A stretch of DNA of 49,745 bases from Paracoccaceae bacterium (GTDB lineage Bacteria > Pseudomonadota > Alphaproteobacteria > Rhodobacterales > Rhodobacteraceae). Each line of letters starts with the position of its first letter. Within the stretch, counting starts at the first letter, position 1. The translations under genes and the position numbers were made by a program. The notes under the pieces were generated by a model, which saw only the letters and a list, made by a program, of their open reading frames with translations, did no database searches and was not told the origin of the DNA. The DNA is taken from contig JASJCC010000002.1 of assembly GCA_030066175.1 (NCBI GenBank), forward strand, positions 1 through 49,745. Reading direction: 5' to 3'. Shown here piece by piece: positions 32,921-42,204 of this stretch.

Positions 32921-33871
32921 TCAAGCGGCGTAGCGGGTCTGATGCTCGGACCAGAGCGCTTCGGCGGTTTGCAGCGCGTTGGACTGGCCCAGCGTGTCGA
33001 GCGCCAGTGCTGCGGTGCCGAGGATGACGGATTTTTCGAAGGCGGGGGTCGGGGTGTTCTGGCGGAGGTCTGTCAGGCCGAATCCGGTGCTGTCGGCGAG
33101 CCGGCGGGTTTCCGAGATCAGCGGGTGGAACGTTGCCTGCCAGGGAGTGCCGTTGCGCAGGCCAAAGGCTTCGGTCCTCTTGGCAGGGTGGCGTTCGAAC
33201 TCCCCGCCGCCGCCTTTGATCACGCTGAGGCTCTGCCAGCCCATCAGCTGGGCGGCATCGGCTTGCAGCAGGCGGTAAGACGGGTGAAACACACCCTGCA
33301 CGCTGGCGCGGGCCTTGGCCGGGTTCAGCATGCGGCAGACGGTGTTGACGCAAGAGCGCAGGCCGAGCACCTCGCGCAGCTGAAGGAGCTGGAAGAGCGC
33401 GGGGTGGGCGGTTTCAATTGGCAGGTAGGCGACGCGGTCGCGCTGCAGGATCTGCGCGGCGGTGTCGAGATCGGGGGCTGTTTGGATCCCCGCGGCGGTC
33501 AGGCCAGCGCGCACCTTGGGGTCGGCGCCATTCCAGCCGTGCAGCAACACGCGAAAGCCAGCGCGCGCCACCAGTTTGGCTGAGAGCAGAAACCAGGGCT
33601 GACCGCGCGTGCGCCCGGCGGCGTAGCTGGGCCAATCCAGATCGACATTGGTGAGTCCGGGCATGGCGGCCTGCGCGGCCTCGGCAAAGCCGGCGATTTC
33701 GTCCGCGGTTTCGCCCTTCATCCGCAAGAGCATCAGCAAGGCGCCAATCGCCTCGGGCGCGGCTTGACCAGAGAGCATCTGAGTCATGGCGTCCTGTGCC
33801 TCGGCCCGCGTCAGCGAGCGCGACCGTCCGGGGCCTCGCCCAAGGGTGCGGACGTGTTCTGCCAGGGTCAT
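32921..33871 (-). CDS. TrpD2/YbiB-like glycosyltransferase-family protein
   Basis: A 316-residue protein of the anthranilate phosphoribosyltransferase fold. The N-terminal helical domain is clear (LTRAEAQDAMTQMLSGQAAPEAIGALLMLLRMKGETADEIAGFAEAAQ), and the later part resembles the TrpD active-site barrel (VLLHGWNG, SCVNTVCRMLNPAKARASVQGVFHPSY, SVIKGGGGEFE). The glycine-rich PRPP motif of true TrpD (GTGGD) is not visible, and no trp genes are near. E. coli YbiB, the best-known relative, binds nucleic acid. The ATGA overlap with nasA shows coupled translation; the role in nitrate assimilation is unknown. Confidence 0.8.
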   Translation of the reverse strand: MTLAEHVRTLGRGPGRSRSLTRAEAQDAMTQMLSGQAAPEAIGALLMLLRMKGETADEIAGFAEAAQAAMPGLTNVDLDWPSYAAGRTRGQPWFLLSAKLVARAGFRVLLHGWNGADPKVRAGLTAAGIQTAPDLDTAAQILQRDRVAYLPIETAHPALFQLLQLREVLGLRSCVNTVCRMLNPAKARASVQGVFHPSYRLLQADAAQLMGWQSLSVIKGGGGEFERHPAKRTEAFGLRNGTPWQATFHPLISETRRLADSTGFGLTDLRQNTPTPAFEKSVILGTAALALDTLGQSNALQTAEALWSEHQTRYAA

Positions 33872-36498
33872 TCCGCGGCCTCCGGGGTTTTTGCCGCGCG
33901 GAGAAGCTCGGCAAGTTCCGGGCGGCAAGAGCCGCAATTGGTGCCCGCGGAGAGCGCCGCGCCGATATCCTCGACGGTCAGGATGCCCTGGCTTTCGATG
34001 GCGTCGACGATGGTGTTGACGCCCACGCCGAAGCAGGAACAGAGGATTGGACCGGGGTTGGGCACGTCGGCCGGCGGACGGCCTGTCAGTGCGTCACCGC
34101 TGGCGCTGCCGGGCAGGCCGGCGAGGTAGTCGCGCATCACCGCCACGGGGTGGCGTGCGGCATAAAGCGCACCGACCAGAACGCCGTCTTGCTGCAGGAC
34201 AACCCGTGCCCAGCCACCTTTGGCATCGATGACCGAGGCCACCTCGGCGCCCGGCGCGTTGCAGAGCCGCCGTGCTTCAGCCTCCCAATCCGCCACCGGT
34301 GTGCTGCCCGCCAGTTCCGCGCGGTAGCCGCGATAGGTGCGGACGAGGGCCCAGTAGTCGCAATCCGGCGCCATGTCGTTCTGCGAGATGGCAAAGCCGT
34401 ACCAGGCGGCGTCAAAGCGGGCCACGGCCACGACGCTGGCCTTGCTTTCCGGTTGGCCCGAGACGGGATCGGTGGCCGCGGCGACCAGCGCGTCGATCCG
34501 GGCCGAAGGGGCGGTCTCGCCCGTCCAGTGCATCGGTGCAAAGACCTGGCCTGGCAGGACCGCATCGGTGATCCGCGCGCGCAGGATGGCGCTGCCTGAG
34601 GGGCTTGTGACGCGCACCAGATCGGCGGCGGTGATCCCAAGCTCGGTTGCGTCCTGCGGGTGGATGTCCAGGAACGGCTCGGCCAGATGCGCCGACAGGC
34701 GTGGGCTGAGCGCCGTGCGCGTCATGGTGTGCCATTGGTCGCGCAGCCGCCCGGTGTTGAAGCGGAACGGATAGCGCGGGCCGGTCTTGGCCGCGGGCGG
34801 CTTCCAGCGCACCGGCAACAGCCGCGCCTTGCCGTCGGGATGAAAGAACGCGCCATCGGCAAAGAACCGTCCACCGGAGCGATTGGCCGTGATCGGCCAG
34901 CGTTGCGGTGTAAGCTTGTCGTACCCGCTGTCCGACAGCGTCGCGAGGGCCGAGATGTCAAAGTCCCGCCCGAACTGTCCCGCAAGGCCCGACAGGGCCG
35001 CGTATTCGCGCAGGATCTCAGCCGGGTGGTCGTAGTCGAAGGCGGCGCCGAACCCCATGCGCCGGCCCACCTCGGCCAGGATGTCCCAATCGGCGCGGGC
35101 CTTGCCCGGGGCGGCCAGAACCGCGCGCTGACGGCTGATCGTACGATCGGAATTGGTGACCGTGCCGTCCTTTTCCGCCCAGGCGGTAGCTGGCAGCAGC
35201 ACGTCCGCCAGCCGGGCGGTATCGGTTTGCGCGGTGATGTCGCTGACCACGGTGAAGGGGCAGTTGGCGATGGCATCCCGCACGGCGTCGGCCTCGGGCA
35301 TCGAGACGGCGGGATTGGTGTGGATGATCCAGAGCGCCTTGATCCGCCCGTCCCCCAAGGCGCGGAACATGTCGACGGCCTTGAGGCCCGGGGCATCGGG
35401 CACGGCAGGGGCATCCCAGAAATCCCGCACCGCACCACGATGATCGGGGTTTTCGAGGTCAAGGTGGCAGGCCAGCATGTTGGCGAGCCCGCCCACCTCA
35501 CGCCCGCCCATGGCGTTGGGCTGACCGGTGACGGAAAGCGGCCCGCATCCGGGTTTGCCGATCCGCCCGGTGGCGAGGTGGCAGTTGAGGATGGCGTTGA
35601 CCTTATCGGACCCGCTGGTCGATTGGTTGACGCCCTGGCTGTAGATCGTCACGACCTTTTCGGTCTCGATCCAGAGCTGGCAGAAATCGGCGATTTGTGC
35701 GGGGCTGAGCCCGGTGACGCTGGGATCATCGCCGCGCGCGGCGTCCAATGCGGCGTTAAAGCCTTGGGTATGCGCGAGATAGGCCTGATCGACGGCGCCC
35801 GCCTCGTGGATCGCGGCAAAGAGCCGGTTGAAGAGCGCAACGTCCGAGCCCGTTTCCAACGCCAGATGCATATCGGCGTCGTTGCAGCTCGCGGTGCGGC
35901 GCGGGTCGATCACGATGATCTTGGTCCCGCGCGTTTTCCGCGCTGTCAGCAGGCGCTGATAGAGCACCGGGTGGCACCAGGCGAGGTTTGAGCCCACGAG
36001 GACAACCAGATCGGCCTCGTCGAGATCTTCGTACGTGCCGGGCACGGTGTCGGTGCCAAAGGCGCGCTTGTGGCCGGCGACGCTGGAGGCCATGCAGAGC
36101 CGGGAATTGGTGTCGATATTGGCCGAGCCGATGAAGCCTTTCATCAGCTTGTTGGCGACGTAGTAATCCTCGGTCAGCAGCTGGCCCGAGACGTAGAAGG
36201 CCGCGCTGTTGGGGCCGTGGTCTGCGATGGTCTGGCGGAAGCGGTCAGCGACGAGTTGCAGCGCGTCGTCCCATGCGGTGTCCTGACCGTTCACCTGGGG
36301 CGCCAGCAGGCGTTGTTCCAGCCCGACGGTTTCCCCCAGGGCCGATCCTTTGGAGCAGAGCCGGCCAAAGCTGGCCGGATGATCGGGGTCGCCGCGCACG
36401 TCCAGTCCGCCCTGTCCATCGGGGCGCAAGAGCACCCCGCAGCCCACCCCGCAATATGGGCAGGTGGACCGAACCTCAGGGAGACCGGAGCCGTCCAT
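33868..36498 (-). CDS. nasA: Assimilatory nitrate reductase, catalytic subunit
   Basis: An 876-residue cytoplasmic molybdoenzyme that reduces nitrate to nitrite. The N-terminus has the 4Fe-4S motif VRSTCPYCGVGCGVLLR, followed by bis-MGD binding blocks (GSANIDTNSRLCMASSVAGHKRAFGTD with the Mo-ligand Cys, VGSNLAWCHPVLYQR, IDPRRTASCNDADMHL, TGRIGKPGCGPLSVTGQPNAMGGREVGGL, FRFNTGRLRDQWHTMTRT). The C-terminal ~60 residues are an added BFD-like [2Fe-2S] domain (ILCSCFGVGVNTIVDAI...GTNCGSCRPEL), typical of the NADH-linked assimilatory class. Start overlaps the nirD stop by one base (TAATG). Confidence 0.94.
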   Translation of the reverse strand: MDGSGLPEVRSTCPYCGVGCGVLLRPDGQGGLDVRGDPDHPASFGRLCSKGSALGETVGLEQRLLAPQVNGQDTAWDDALQLVADRFRQTIADHGPNSAAFYVSGQLLTEDYYVANKLMKGFIGSANIDTNSRLCMASSVAGHKRAFGTDTVPGTYEDLDEADLVVLVGSNLAWCHPVLYQRLLTARKTRGTKIIVIDPRRTASCNDADMHLALETGSDVALFNRLFAAIHEAGAVDQAYLAHTQGFNAALDAARGDDPSVTGLSPAQIADFCQLWIETEKVVTIYSQGVNQSTSGSDKVNAILNCHLATGRIGKPGCGPLSVTGQPNAMGGREVGGLANMLACHLDLENPDHRGAVRDFWDAPAVPDAPGLKAVDMFRALGDGRIKALWIIHTNPAVSMPEADAVRDAIANCPFTVVSDITAQTDTARLADVLLPATAWAEKDGTVTNSDRTISRQRAVLAAPGKARADWDILAEVGRRMGFGAAFDYDHPAEILREYAALSGLAGQFGRDFDISALATLSDSGYDKLTPQRWPITANRSGGRFFADGAFFHPDGKARLLPVRWKPPAAKTGPRYPFRFNTGRLRDQWHTMTRTALSPRLSAHLAEPFLDIHPQDATELGITAADLVRVTSPSGSAILRARITDAVLPGQVFAPMHWTGETAPSARIDALVAAATDPVSGQPESKASVVAVARFDAAWYGFAISQNDMAPDCDYWALVRTYRGYRAELAGSTPVADWEAEARRLCNAPGAEVASVIDAKGGWARVVLQQDGVLVGALYAARHPVAVMRDYLAGLPGSASGDALTGRPPADVPNPGPILCSCFGVGVNTIVDAIESQGILTVEDIGAALSAGTNCGSCRPELAELLRAAKTPEAAE

Positions 36499-36827
36499 TA
36501 CGCGGCACTCCGCCCGGCAAGCTGCGCGCCGTCAATCAGGATGCGGCCATTCTCGACGCGCACCGGGAAGGTGGTGATGCTCCCGTCTTCGCCCTGCGCC
36601 TGGCCGGTATTGAGATCAAAGACCCAATTGTGCAGCGGGCAGGTGACGGACTGGCCGTGCACGATCCCTTCGGAGAGCGGCCCGCCTTTGTGCGGGCAGC
36701 TATCGGTGGCGGCAAAGACCTCGTCCGCGTCGGTGCGAAAGACGGCGACGCAGCCCAAAGCGGTCTTCAGCTTGCGCGCGCCGCGCAGCGGGATGTCGTT
36801 GATATGGCCTATGTCGATCCAGTTCAT
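36498..36827 (-). CDS. nirD: Nitrite reductase small subunit (Rieske-like)
   Basis: A 109-residue protein from ATG 36827. It keeps both halves of a Rieske site, SCPHKGGPL and TCPLHNWVFD, so unlike some NirD proteins it should bind a [2Fe-2S] cluster. It pairs with NirB in NADH-dependent nitrite reduction to ammonium. It lies between nirB and nasA; 148 bases with two large hairpins separate it from nirB. Confidence 0.9.
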   Translation of the reverse strand: MNWIDIGHINDIPLRGARKLKTALGCVAVFRTDADEVFAATDSCPHKGGPLSEGIVHGQSVTCPLHNWVFDLNTGQAQGEDGSITTFPVRVENGRILIDGAQLAGRSAA

Positions 36828-36875
36828 GAGAATGACCCCCATGTGTTTGCGCAACTGCGCTTGAAACTGTGTCCC

Positions 36876-36954
36876 GCCCGGCGGCAACGCCGGGCAGCCC
36901 CCGACCGTCCCCCAGGGCGGGGGCTTCTCCCCCGCCCGCGGCCGGGGACTGCCC
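36876..36954 (-). promoter_or_regulatory. Intercistronic hairpins between nirB and nirD
   Basis: A perfect 8-bp hairpin, GCCCGGCG with CGCCGGGC (36876-36895), is followed by a larger imperfect stem-loop spanning 36892-36954 (GGGCAG...CTGCCC ends with CCCCCGCCC/GGGCGGGGG inside). The two share bases 36892-36895, so they are mutually exclusive. They sit within one operon and probably act on message stability or processing. Confidence 0.55.
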
Positions 36955-36975
36955 TCATCGCTGTAAGAAGGTCGG

Positions 36976-39411
36976 TCACTCCGCCGCCTCCAGGTTCAGA
37001 TCGGCCAGCGGCTGATAGCTTTCGGCCTTGGTCGCCGCGTGCTCGGCCCAGGGGTCCTTGCGATAGATCGACTGGCTGAGCTCAAAGGCGGCGATCAGGC
37101 GGGCGCGTTCTTCGAGATCCGCGACCACCCGTTCCTTGACCCACTCGAGCCCCACCTTGGCGACCCATTTATAAGGCCGATCCAGGTACTTGGCGTTCTC
37201 GCGGTAGAGTTGGATGAAGGCCACGGTGAGGTCGATCGCCTCTTGTTCCGTCGGCACATCCGCCAGGCGTTCGGTTTCCTTCACGTCCATCCCGGCGGCC
37301 CCGGCGACACCGACCTGATAGCCGCTATCGACGCAGACGATGCCCACATCCTTGCAGGTCGCCTCGGCACAGTTGCGCGGGCATCCCGAGACCGCCAGCT
37401 TGACCTTGTGCGGCGTCCAGGAGCCCCAGAGCACCTCTTCGAGCTTGATGCCAAGACCCGTCGAATCCTGCGTGCCGAACCGGCAGTGATCGGTGCCCAC
37501 GCAGGTCTTCACCGTGCGCAGACCTTTGGAATAGGCGTGCCCCGACACCAGGCCCGCCTTGTTCAGGTCGGCCCAGATGAAGGGCAGATCTTCGCCCTTC
37601 ACGCCCAAGAGGTCGATGCGCTGCCCGCCGGTGACCTTGACCGTGGGCACGTCGTATTTCTCGGCCGCGTCGGCGATGGCGCGCAACTCGGTGGGGTTGG
37701 TGATCCCACCCCACATCCGCGGCACAACGGAAAAAGTCCCGTCTTTCTGGATGTTGGCGTGTTTGCGTTCGTTGACAAACCGGCTTTGCGGATCGTCCTG
37801 GTATTCCAGCGGCCAGTCCGCCAGCAGGTAGAAGTTCACCGCCGGGCGGCAGACATGGCAGCCGTTGCGGGTTTTCCAGCCCAGCTCCTGCCAGACCGCC
37901 TCCTGGCTCTTGAGTTCCTGCGACTTGATCAGGCGCCGGACGTCTTCATGGGTCAGATCGCAGCAACCGCAGATGGGCTGCGCGCTGGGCATCTGGAAAT
38001 CGTCGCCCAGCGTGACCTGCAACAGCTGTTCCACGAGCCCGGTGCAGGTGCCGCAGGACGCGCTGGCTTTGGTCTGTGCTTTCACGGCGCCAAGGTCGGT
38101 TGCGCCGCCTTCGATGGCCGTGGTGATGGTGCTTTTGCAAATGCCGTTGCAGCCGCAAATCTCCGCCTCAGGCGGCAATGCTGCAACGGCTGAGAGAGGG
38201 TCCGCGGCGCCCTCCCCCTGATAGGCGGGGCCGAAGATCAGCGTTTCGCGCATCTCCGAGATGTCGTCGCCGGATTGGATCAGCCCGAAGAACCAGTTGC
38301 TGTCGGCAGTGTCGCCATACATCACCGCGCCGATCAGGCGGTCGTTTTCAATGACCAGGCGTTTGTAGACGCCGCGTGACGGGTCGCGGAACACTATGTC
38401 TTCGCGGCCCTCACCATCGGCGAAGTCCCCCGCGCTGAAAAGATCACAGCCGGTGACCTTGAGCTTGGTCGAGAGGGTCTTCTGTTTGAACGCGGCGGAT
38501 TGGCCCAGCAGCGTCTGCGCCGCCACCTTGGCCTGATCGTAGAGCGGCGCCACAAGGCCAAAGACCGCGCCGTCATGTTCGACGCATTCACCGACCGCCA
38601 GCACATTGGCGTCCGAGGTGATCATCTGGTCATCCACGTGGATGCCACGCCCGACGGCCAGCCCGCTGTCCTGCCCCAGTGCAACGCTGGGCCGGATGCC
38701 GACGGCCATCACCAGAAGGTCACAGGGCAGCTCAGTCCCATCGTCAAGGCGCAGCGCGCGGACATGGCCATTCTCGCCAAGGATTTCCTTGGAATTCGCG
38801 CTGGTCAGAACGGTGATGTCCTTGGCCTGCAAGGATTTCTTGAGCAGGTAACCCGCGGCCTCGTCCAGCTGACGTTCCATCAGGTGGCCCATGATGTGCA
38901 CCACGGTCACGTCGACGCCGCGCGCGGCCATCCCGGCCGCCGCTTCGAGCCCCAGCAGACCGCCGCCGATCACCACGACGCGGTGGGCGTCACCCAGCGC
39001 CATCATGCGCTCGGTGTCTTCGAGATCGCGGTAGGCGATCACGCCCTCCAGGTCGTGGCCCGGCAGCGGGATCATGAAGGGGTTGGAGCCGGTGGCAAAG
39101 ACCAGCTTGTCATAAGGCACGTGGCCGTTTTCCGCCTCGACCACCTTCATCTCGCGGTCGATGCGCAGCACCTTTTCGCCAAAGCGGCAGGTCACCTTGT
39201 GTTCGGCGTAAAAGGCATCGTCGTGGGTGACGATTTCCTCATAGGTCTTTTCACCCGACAGAACCGGCGACAGCATGATGCGGTTGTAATTGCCGCGTGG
39301 TTCGGCGTTGAAGAGCGTGATGTCATAGGCATCCGCGTCGGTCTCGACCAGCTGTTCGATCATCCGGCCCGAGGCCATCCCGGCGCCGATGATCACAAGT
39401 CTCTTTGTCAT
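36976..39411 (-). CDS. nirB: NADH-dependent nitrite reductase, large subunit
   Basis: An 811-residue cytoplasmic siroheme enzyme; ATG 39411 gives the usual NirB beginning (MTKRLVIIGAGMASGRMIEQL), and the longer in-frame start belongs to the end of the ATPase gene. Order of domains: FAD/NAD(P) domain (GAGMASGRMI, then VVIGGGLLGLEAAAGMAARG), BFD-type [2Fe-2S] region (CGCNGICKSTI...CGTCTGL), a second cysteine set (CGCCDLTHEDV...CHVCRPA), then the siroheme/4Fe-4S part with TCVGTDHCRFGTQDSTGLG and SGCPRNCAEATCKD. It reduces nitrite to ammonium with electrons from NADH, together with NirD. Confidence 0.95.
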   Translation of the reverse strand: MTKRLVIIGAGMASGRMIEQLVETDADAYDITLFNAEPRGNYNRIMLSPVLSGEKTYEEIVTHDDAFYAEHKVTCRFGEKVLRIDREMKVVEAENGHVPYDKLVFATGSNPFMIPLPGHDLEGVIAYRDLEDTERMMALGDAHRVVVIGGGLLGLEAAAGMAARGVDVTVVHIMGHLMERQLDEAAGYLLKKSLQAKDITVLTSANSKEILGENGHVRALRLDDGTELPCDLLVMAVGIRPSVALGQDSGLAVGRGIHVDDQMITSDANVLAVGECVEHDGAVFGLVAPLYDQAKVAAQTLLGQSAAFKQKTLSTKLKVTGCDLFSAGDFADGEGREDIVFRDPSRGVYKRLVIENDRLIGAVMYGDTADSNWFFGLIQSGDDISEMRETLIFGPAYQGEGAADPLSAVAALPPEAEICGCNGICKSTITTAIEGGATDLGAVKAQTKASASCGTCTGLVEQLLQVTLGDDFQMPSAQPICGCCDLTHEDVRRLIKSQELKSQEAVWQELGWKTRNGCHVCRPAVNFYLLADWPLEYQDDPQSRFVNERKHANIQKDGTFSVVPRMWGGITNPTELRAIADAAEKYDVPTVKVTGGQRIDLLGVKGEDLPFIWADLNKAGLVSGHAYSKGLRTVKTCVGTDHCRFGTQDSTGLGIKLEEVLWGSWTPHKVKLAVSGCPRNCAEATCKDVGIVCVDSGYQVGVAGAAGMDVKETERLADVPTEQEAIDLTVAFIQLYRENAKYLDRPYKWVAKVGLEWVKERVVADLEERARLIAAFELSQSIYRKDPWAEHAATKAESYQPLADLNLEAAE

Positions 39412-39416
39412 CGCTT

Positions 39417-41096
39417 TCACTCCGCCGCTATGGCCTTGGGGGCCTTGGGTTTCGGTTTGGCGCCGTGTTCGTATTCCTCGAGGAAATCGAGCACTTCCTG
39501 CCGGTAGGCGTAGTAGTCGGGGTGTTCCAGCAGCGCCTTGCGGGTGCGCGGGCGGGGCAGGTCGACCGATGTGATTTTGCCGATCGTGGCCTGCGGGCCG
39601 TTGGTCATCATCACCACGCGGTCGGCCAGCAGGATTGCCTCGTCCACATCGTGGGTGACGCAGATCGCGGTCACCTTGGTGCGCGACCAGACCTCCATCA
39701 GCACTTCCTGCAACTCCCACCGGGTCAGGCTGTCGAGCATGCCAAAGGGTTCATCCAGCAGCAGCAGTTTCGGCGACAGGGCAAAGGCCCGGGCGATGCC
39801 GACCCGCTGCTGCATACCGTTCGACAGATCACTGGCGGGTTTGTCCATCGCATCGGCCAGACCGACGCGTTCGAGGTAGTATTCCACCACGTCCTGGCGT
39901 TCCGGCTGCGAGGCCTTGGGGTAAACCTTGTCGACACCAATGGCGCAGTTTTCCCGCGCCGAGAGCCAGGGGAAGAGGTTCGGGGATTGGAACACCACGG
40001 CGCGTTCGGGATCGGCGCCTTCGACGTGGCGGCCATCGAGCTTGATCGCCCCCTTGGAGATCTCGTTCAGCCCGGCCGTCATGGTCAGAACGGTGGACTT
40101 GCCGCAGCCGGAATGACCGATCAGCGAAATGAACTCGCCCCGGTCGATCTTGAGGTCGAAATCCTCGACCACCGTCAGCGGCCCCTTGGGGGTGGGATAG
40201 ACCTTGTGCAGCTGGCTGAAATCAAGAAAGCGATTGTCGATCAGCCCTTCCTGCGCCTTAGCAACAGCCGCGGGCACGCCGTGGATTGGCGTGACATCGG
40301 GCAGCTGCCGCGTGCCTTCGACCTTGGCCTCGATCCCCACATCCATCAGGTAATTGGTGACGTCGGCGCGCAGGCGCTTGAACGTTTCATTGGTGTTCAT
40401 CTCCATCCGGTCGCGCGGGCGCGGGATGGAGACTTTGAATTCCTGCCCCAGCGTGCCATCGGGGTTCAGCGCGATGATCCGGTCGGCGAGGATGATCGCC
40501 TCGTCCACGTCATTGGTGATCAGCACGCAGGTTTTCTTGTCGGCTTCCCAGATACGCTCGATCTCGTCGGCCAGGTTGGCGCGGGTCAAAGCGTCGAGCG
40601 CCGAGAGCGGCTCATCGAGCAGCAGCATCTCGGGGCTCATCGCCAGCGCGCGGGCGACGTTGACCCGCTGCCGCATACCACCCGACAACTCGGCCGGGCG
40701 GCGCGTGGCAGCGTGGCTCAGACCCACCATCTTGACGTAATGGGCGACCTTTTCCGCTTTTTGCGCTTTGGAAAGGCCCGGAAACACCGTGTCGACAGCC
40801 AGCCCCACATTGCCGCTGACCGTCAGCCAGGGCATCAGGCTGTAGCTTTGAAAGATCACACCGCGTTCCGGCCCGGGTCCGGTGATCGGTGCGCCTTTGA
40901 AGGTGACGTCGCCGGTGGTGGGGCTTTCCAGCCCCGCCATCATGTTGATCAGCGTCGTCTTACCGGTGCCGGAAAAGCCCAGGATCACCAGGAACTCACC
41001 TTCGGCCACATCCAGGTTGATACCTTTCAGCACGTCCGTGCGGGCGGTGCCGGTGCCGTAGCTCTTTGAGACATTGTCGAATTTGAGAATGCTCAT
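39417..41096 (-). CDS. nrtCD: Nitrate ABC transporter, fused double ATPase
   Basis: About 559 residues containing two complete ABC ATPase domains in one chain. Domain one (about 5-240): Walker A LGFSGTGKTTLIN, Q-loop IFQSYSLMPW, signature LSGGMRQRVNVARA, Walker B MLLLDEPLSALDA. Domain two (about 290-535): IGHSGCGKSTVLT, VFQSPNLFPW, LSNGMQQRVGIARA, LLLLDEPFGMLDS, CVTHDVDEA. A linker of about 50 residues joins them. In domain one the usual switch histidine is replaced (CVLITNDVDEA), and domain two has an altered signature (LSNGM). The chain would supply both sites for the NrtB permease. ATG 41096 is favoured by GGTGAG upstream; GTG 41105 is possible. Confidence 0.9.
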   Translation of the reverse strand: MSILKFDNVSKSYGTGTARTDVLKGINLDVAEGEFLVILGFSGTGKTTLINMMAGLESPTTGDVTFKGAPITGPGPERGVIFQSYSLMPWLTVSGNVGLAVDTVFPGLSKAQKAEKVAHYVKMVGLSHAATRRPAELSGGMRQRVNVARALAMSPEMLLLDEPLSALDALTRANLADEIERIWEADKKTCVLITNDVDEAIILADRIIALNPDGTLGQEFKVSIPRPRDRMEMNTNETFKRLRADVTNYLMDVGIEAKVEGTRQLPDVTPIHGVPAAVAKAQEGLIDNRFLDFSQLHKVYPTPKGPLTVVEDFDLKIDRGEFISLIGHSGCGKSTVLTMTAGLNEISKGAIKLDGRHVEGADPERAVVFQSPNLFPWLSARENCAIGVDKVYPKASQPERQDVVEYYLERVGLADAMDKPASDLSNGMQQRVGIARAFALSPKLLLLDEPFGMLDSLTRWELQEVLMEVWSRTKVTAICVTHDVDEAILLADRVVMMTNGPQATIGKITSVDLPRPRTRKALLEHPDYYAYRQEVLDFLEEYEHGAKPKPKAPKAIAAE

Positions 41097-41101
41097 GGCG
41101 C

Positions 41102-42178
41102 TCACCGGTTGTTCGTGAAGGTAAAGAGCGATTGCAGCGCGTACATCACCCGGTCGAGCAGGAAGCCGATGATCCCGATGGTGAAGACTGCCACCATGAT
41201 CTTGGCGAGGCTCGAGGACGATCCGTTCTGGAACTCATCCCAGACGAATTTGCCAAGCCCTGGGTTCTGCGCCAGCATTTCGGCGGCGATCAGCACCATC
41301 CAGCCGACCCCCAGCGACAGGCGCAAGCCGGTGAAGATCAGCGGCAGGGCCGAGGGCAGCACCAGCTTGGTGATCTTGGTGTAGGTGCTCATTTTCAGCA
41401 CCTTGGAGACGTTGACCAGATCCTTGTCGATGCTGGCCACGCCAAGGGCGGTGTTGATCAGCGTGGGCCAGAGCGAACAGAGCGTCACGGTGATGGCCGA
41501 GATCAGGAACGACTTGGCAAACCAGCCGTCCTGGGTGACGTAGACGGCCGAGACGACCATGGTCACGATCGGCAGCCACGCGAGCGGCGAGACCGGTTTG
41601 AAGATCTGGATCAGCGGGTTCAGCGCTGCGTTCGCCGTAGGCGAGAGACCAGCGGCGATGCCCAGCGGGACAGCGACAACCGTGGCGATCATAAAGCCGA
41701 AGAACACGGTTTTGATCGAGGTCCAGATCTGTTGGTAATAGGTCGGCGCGCCGGTATAGGCGCGTTGCTTGGGCTCTTTGCCCTGCGAGATCAGGCGTTC
41801 GTTCAGCTGGGCGACCTTGGCCTCAAACGCCGCTTTGCTTTCGGCCTTGGCCTGGGCGTCCTTGTGCAGGTTGACGGCTTCGGTCCAGACCTGCGACGGC
41901 CCGGGCACGGCGCCCAGCGATGTCTGCACCTTGGGCGCCAGCGTGCCCCACATCAGCAGGAAGGCAAAGATCGCCAGCAGCGGCACGGCCAGCAGGCGCC
42001 AGATTTCCTTCATTTGCGCGCGCGGATTGTCCCCCGCGGCGGCCTTCAACACCGGCGTGAGCCAGCTTAGCCCCAACACCTGGAACCATTTGTCTGCCGC
42101 GTTGATGCGGGTGAAAAGCCTTGCGCGGCGGGCTTCCTGCGCGGCGCTGTCGGTGAAGTTTGGATCGACGGTCGTCAT
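41102..42178 (-). CDS. nrtB: Nitrate ABC transporter permease
   Basis: A 358-residue permease, long for the family because of an N-terminal cytoplasmic part and a polar stretch (about 85-140, rich in Lys, Ala and Glu) between the first membrane segment (LLAVPLLAIFAFLLMWGTL) and the transport core. The core shows IKTVFFGFMIATVVAVPLGIAAGLS, PLIQIFKPVSPLAWLPIVTMVVSAVYV and the EAA-type loop KVLKMSTYTKITKLVLPSALPLIFTGLRL. A palindrome-rich gap of about 106 bases separates it from nrtA. Confidence 0.9.
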   Translation of the reverse strand: MTTVDPNFTDSAAQEARRARLFTRINAADKWFQVLGLSWLTPVLKAAAGDNPRAQMKEIWRLLAVPLLAIFAFLLMWGTLAPKVQTSLGAVPGPSQVWTEAVNLHKDAQAKAESKAAFEAKVAQLNERLISQGKEPKQRAYTGAPTYYQQIWTSIKTVFFGFMIATVVAVPLGIAAGLSPTANAALNPLIQIFKPVSPLAWLPIVTMVVSAVYVTQDGWFAKSFLISAITVTLCSLWPTLINTALGVASIDKDLVNVSKVLKMSTYTKITKLVLPSALPLIFTGLRLSLGVGWMVLIAAEMLAQNPGLGKFVWDEFQNGSSSSLAKIMVAVFTIGIIGFLLDRVMYALQSLFTFTNNR

Positions 42179-42204
42179 GCTTTTGTCCTCGGGTGGCGGG
42201 GGAG

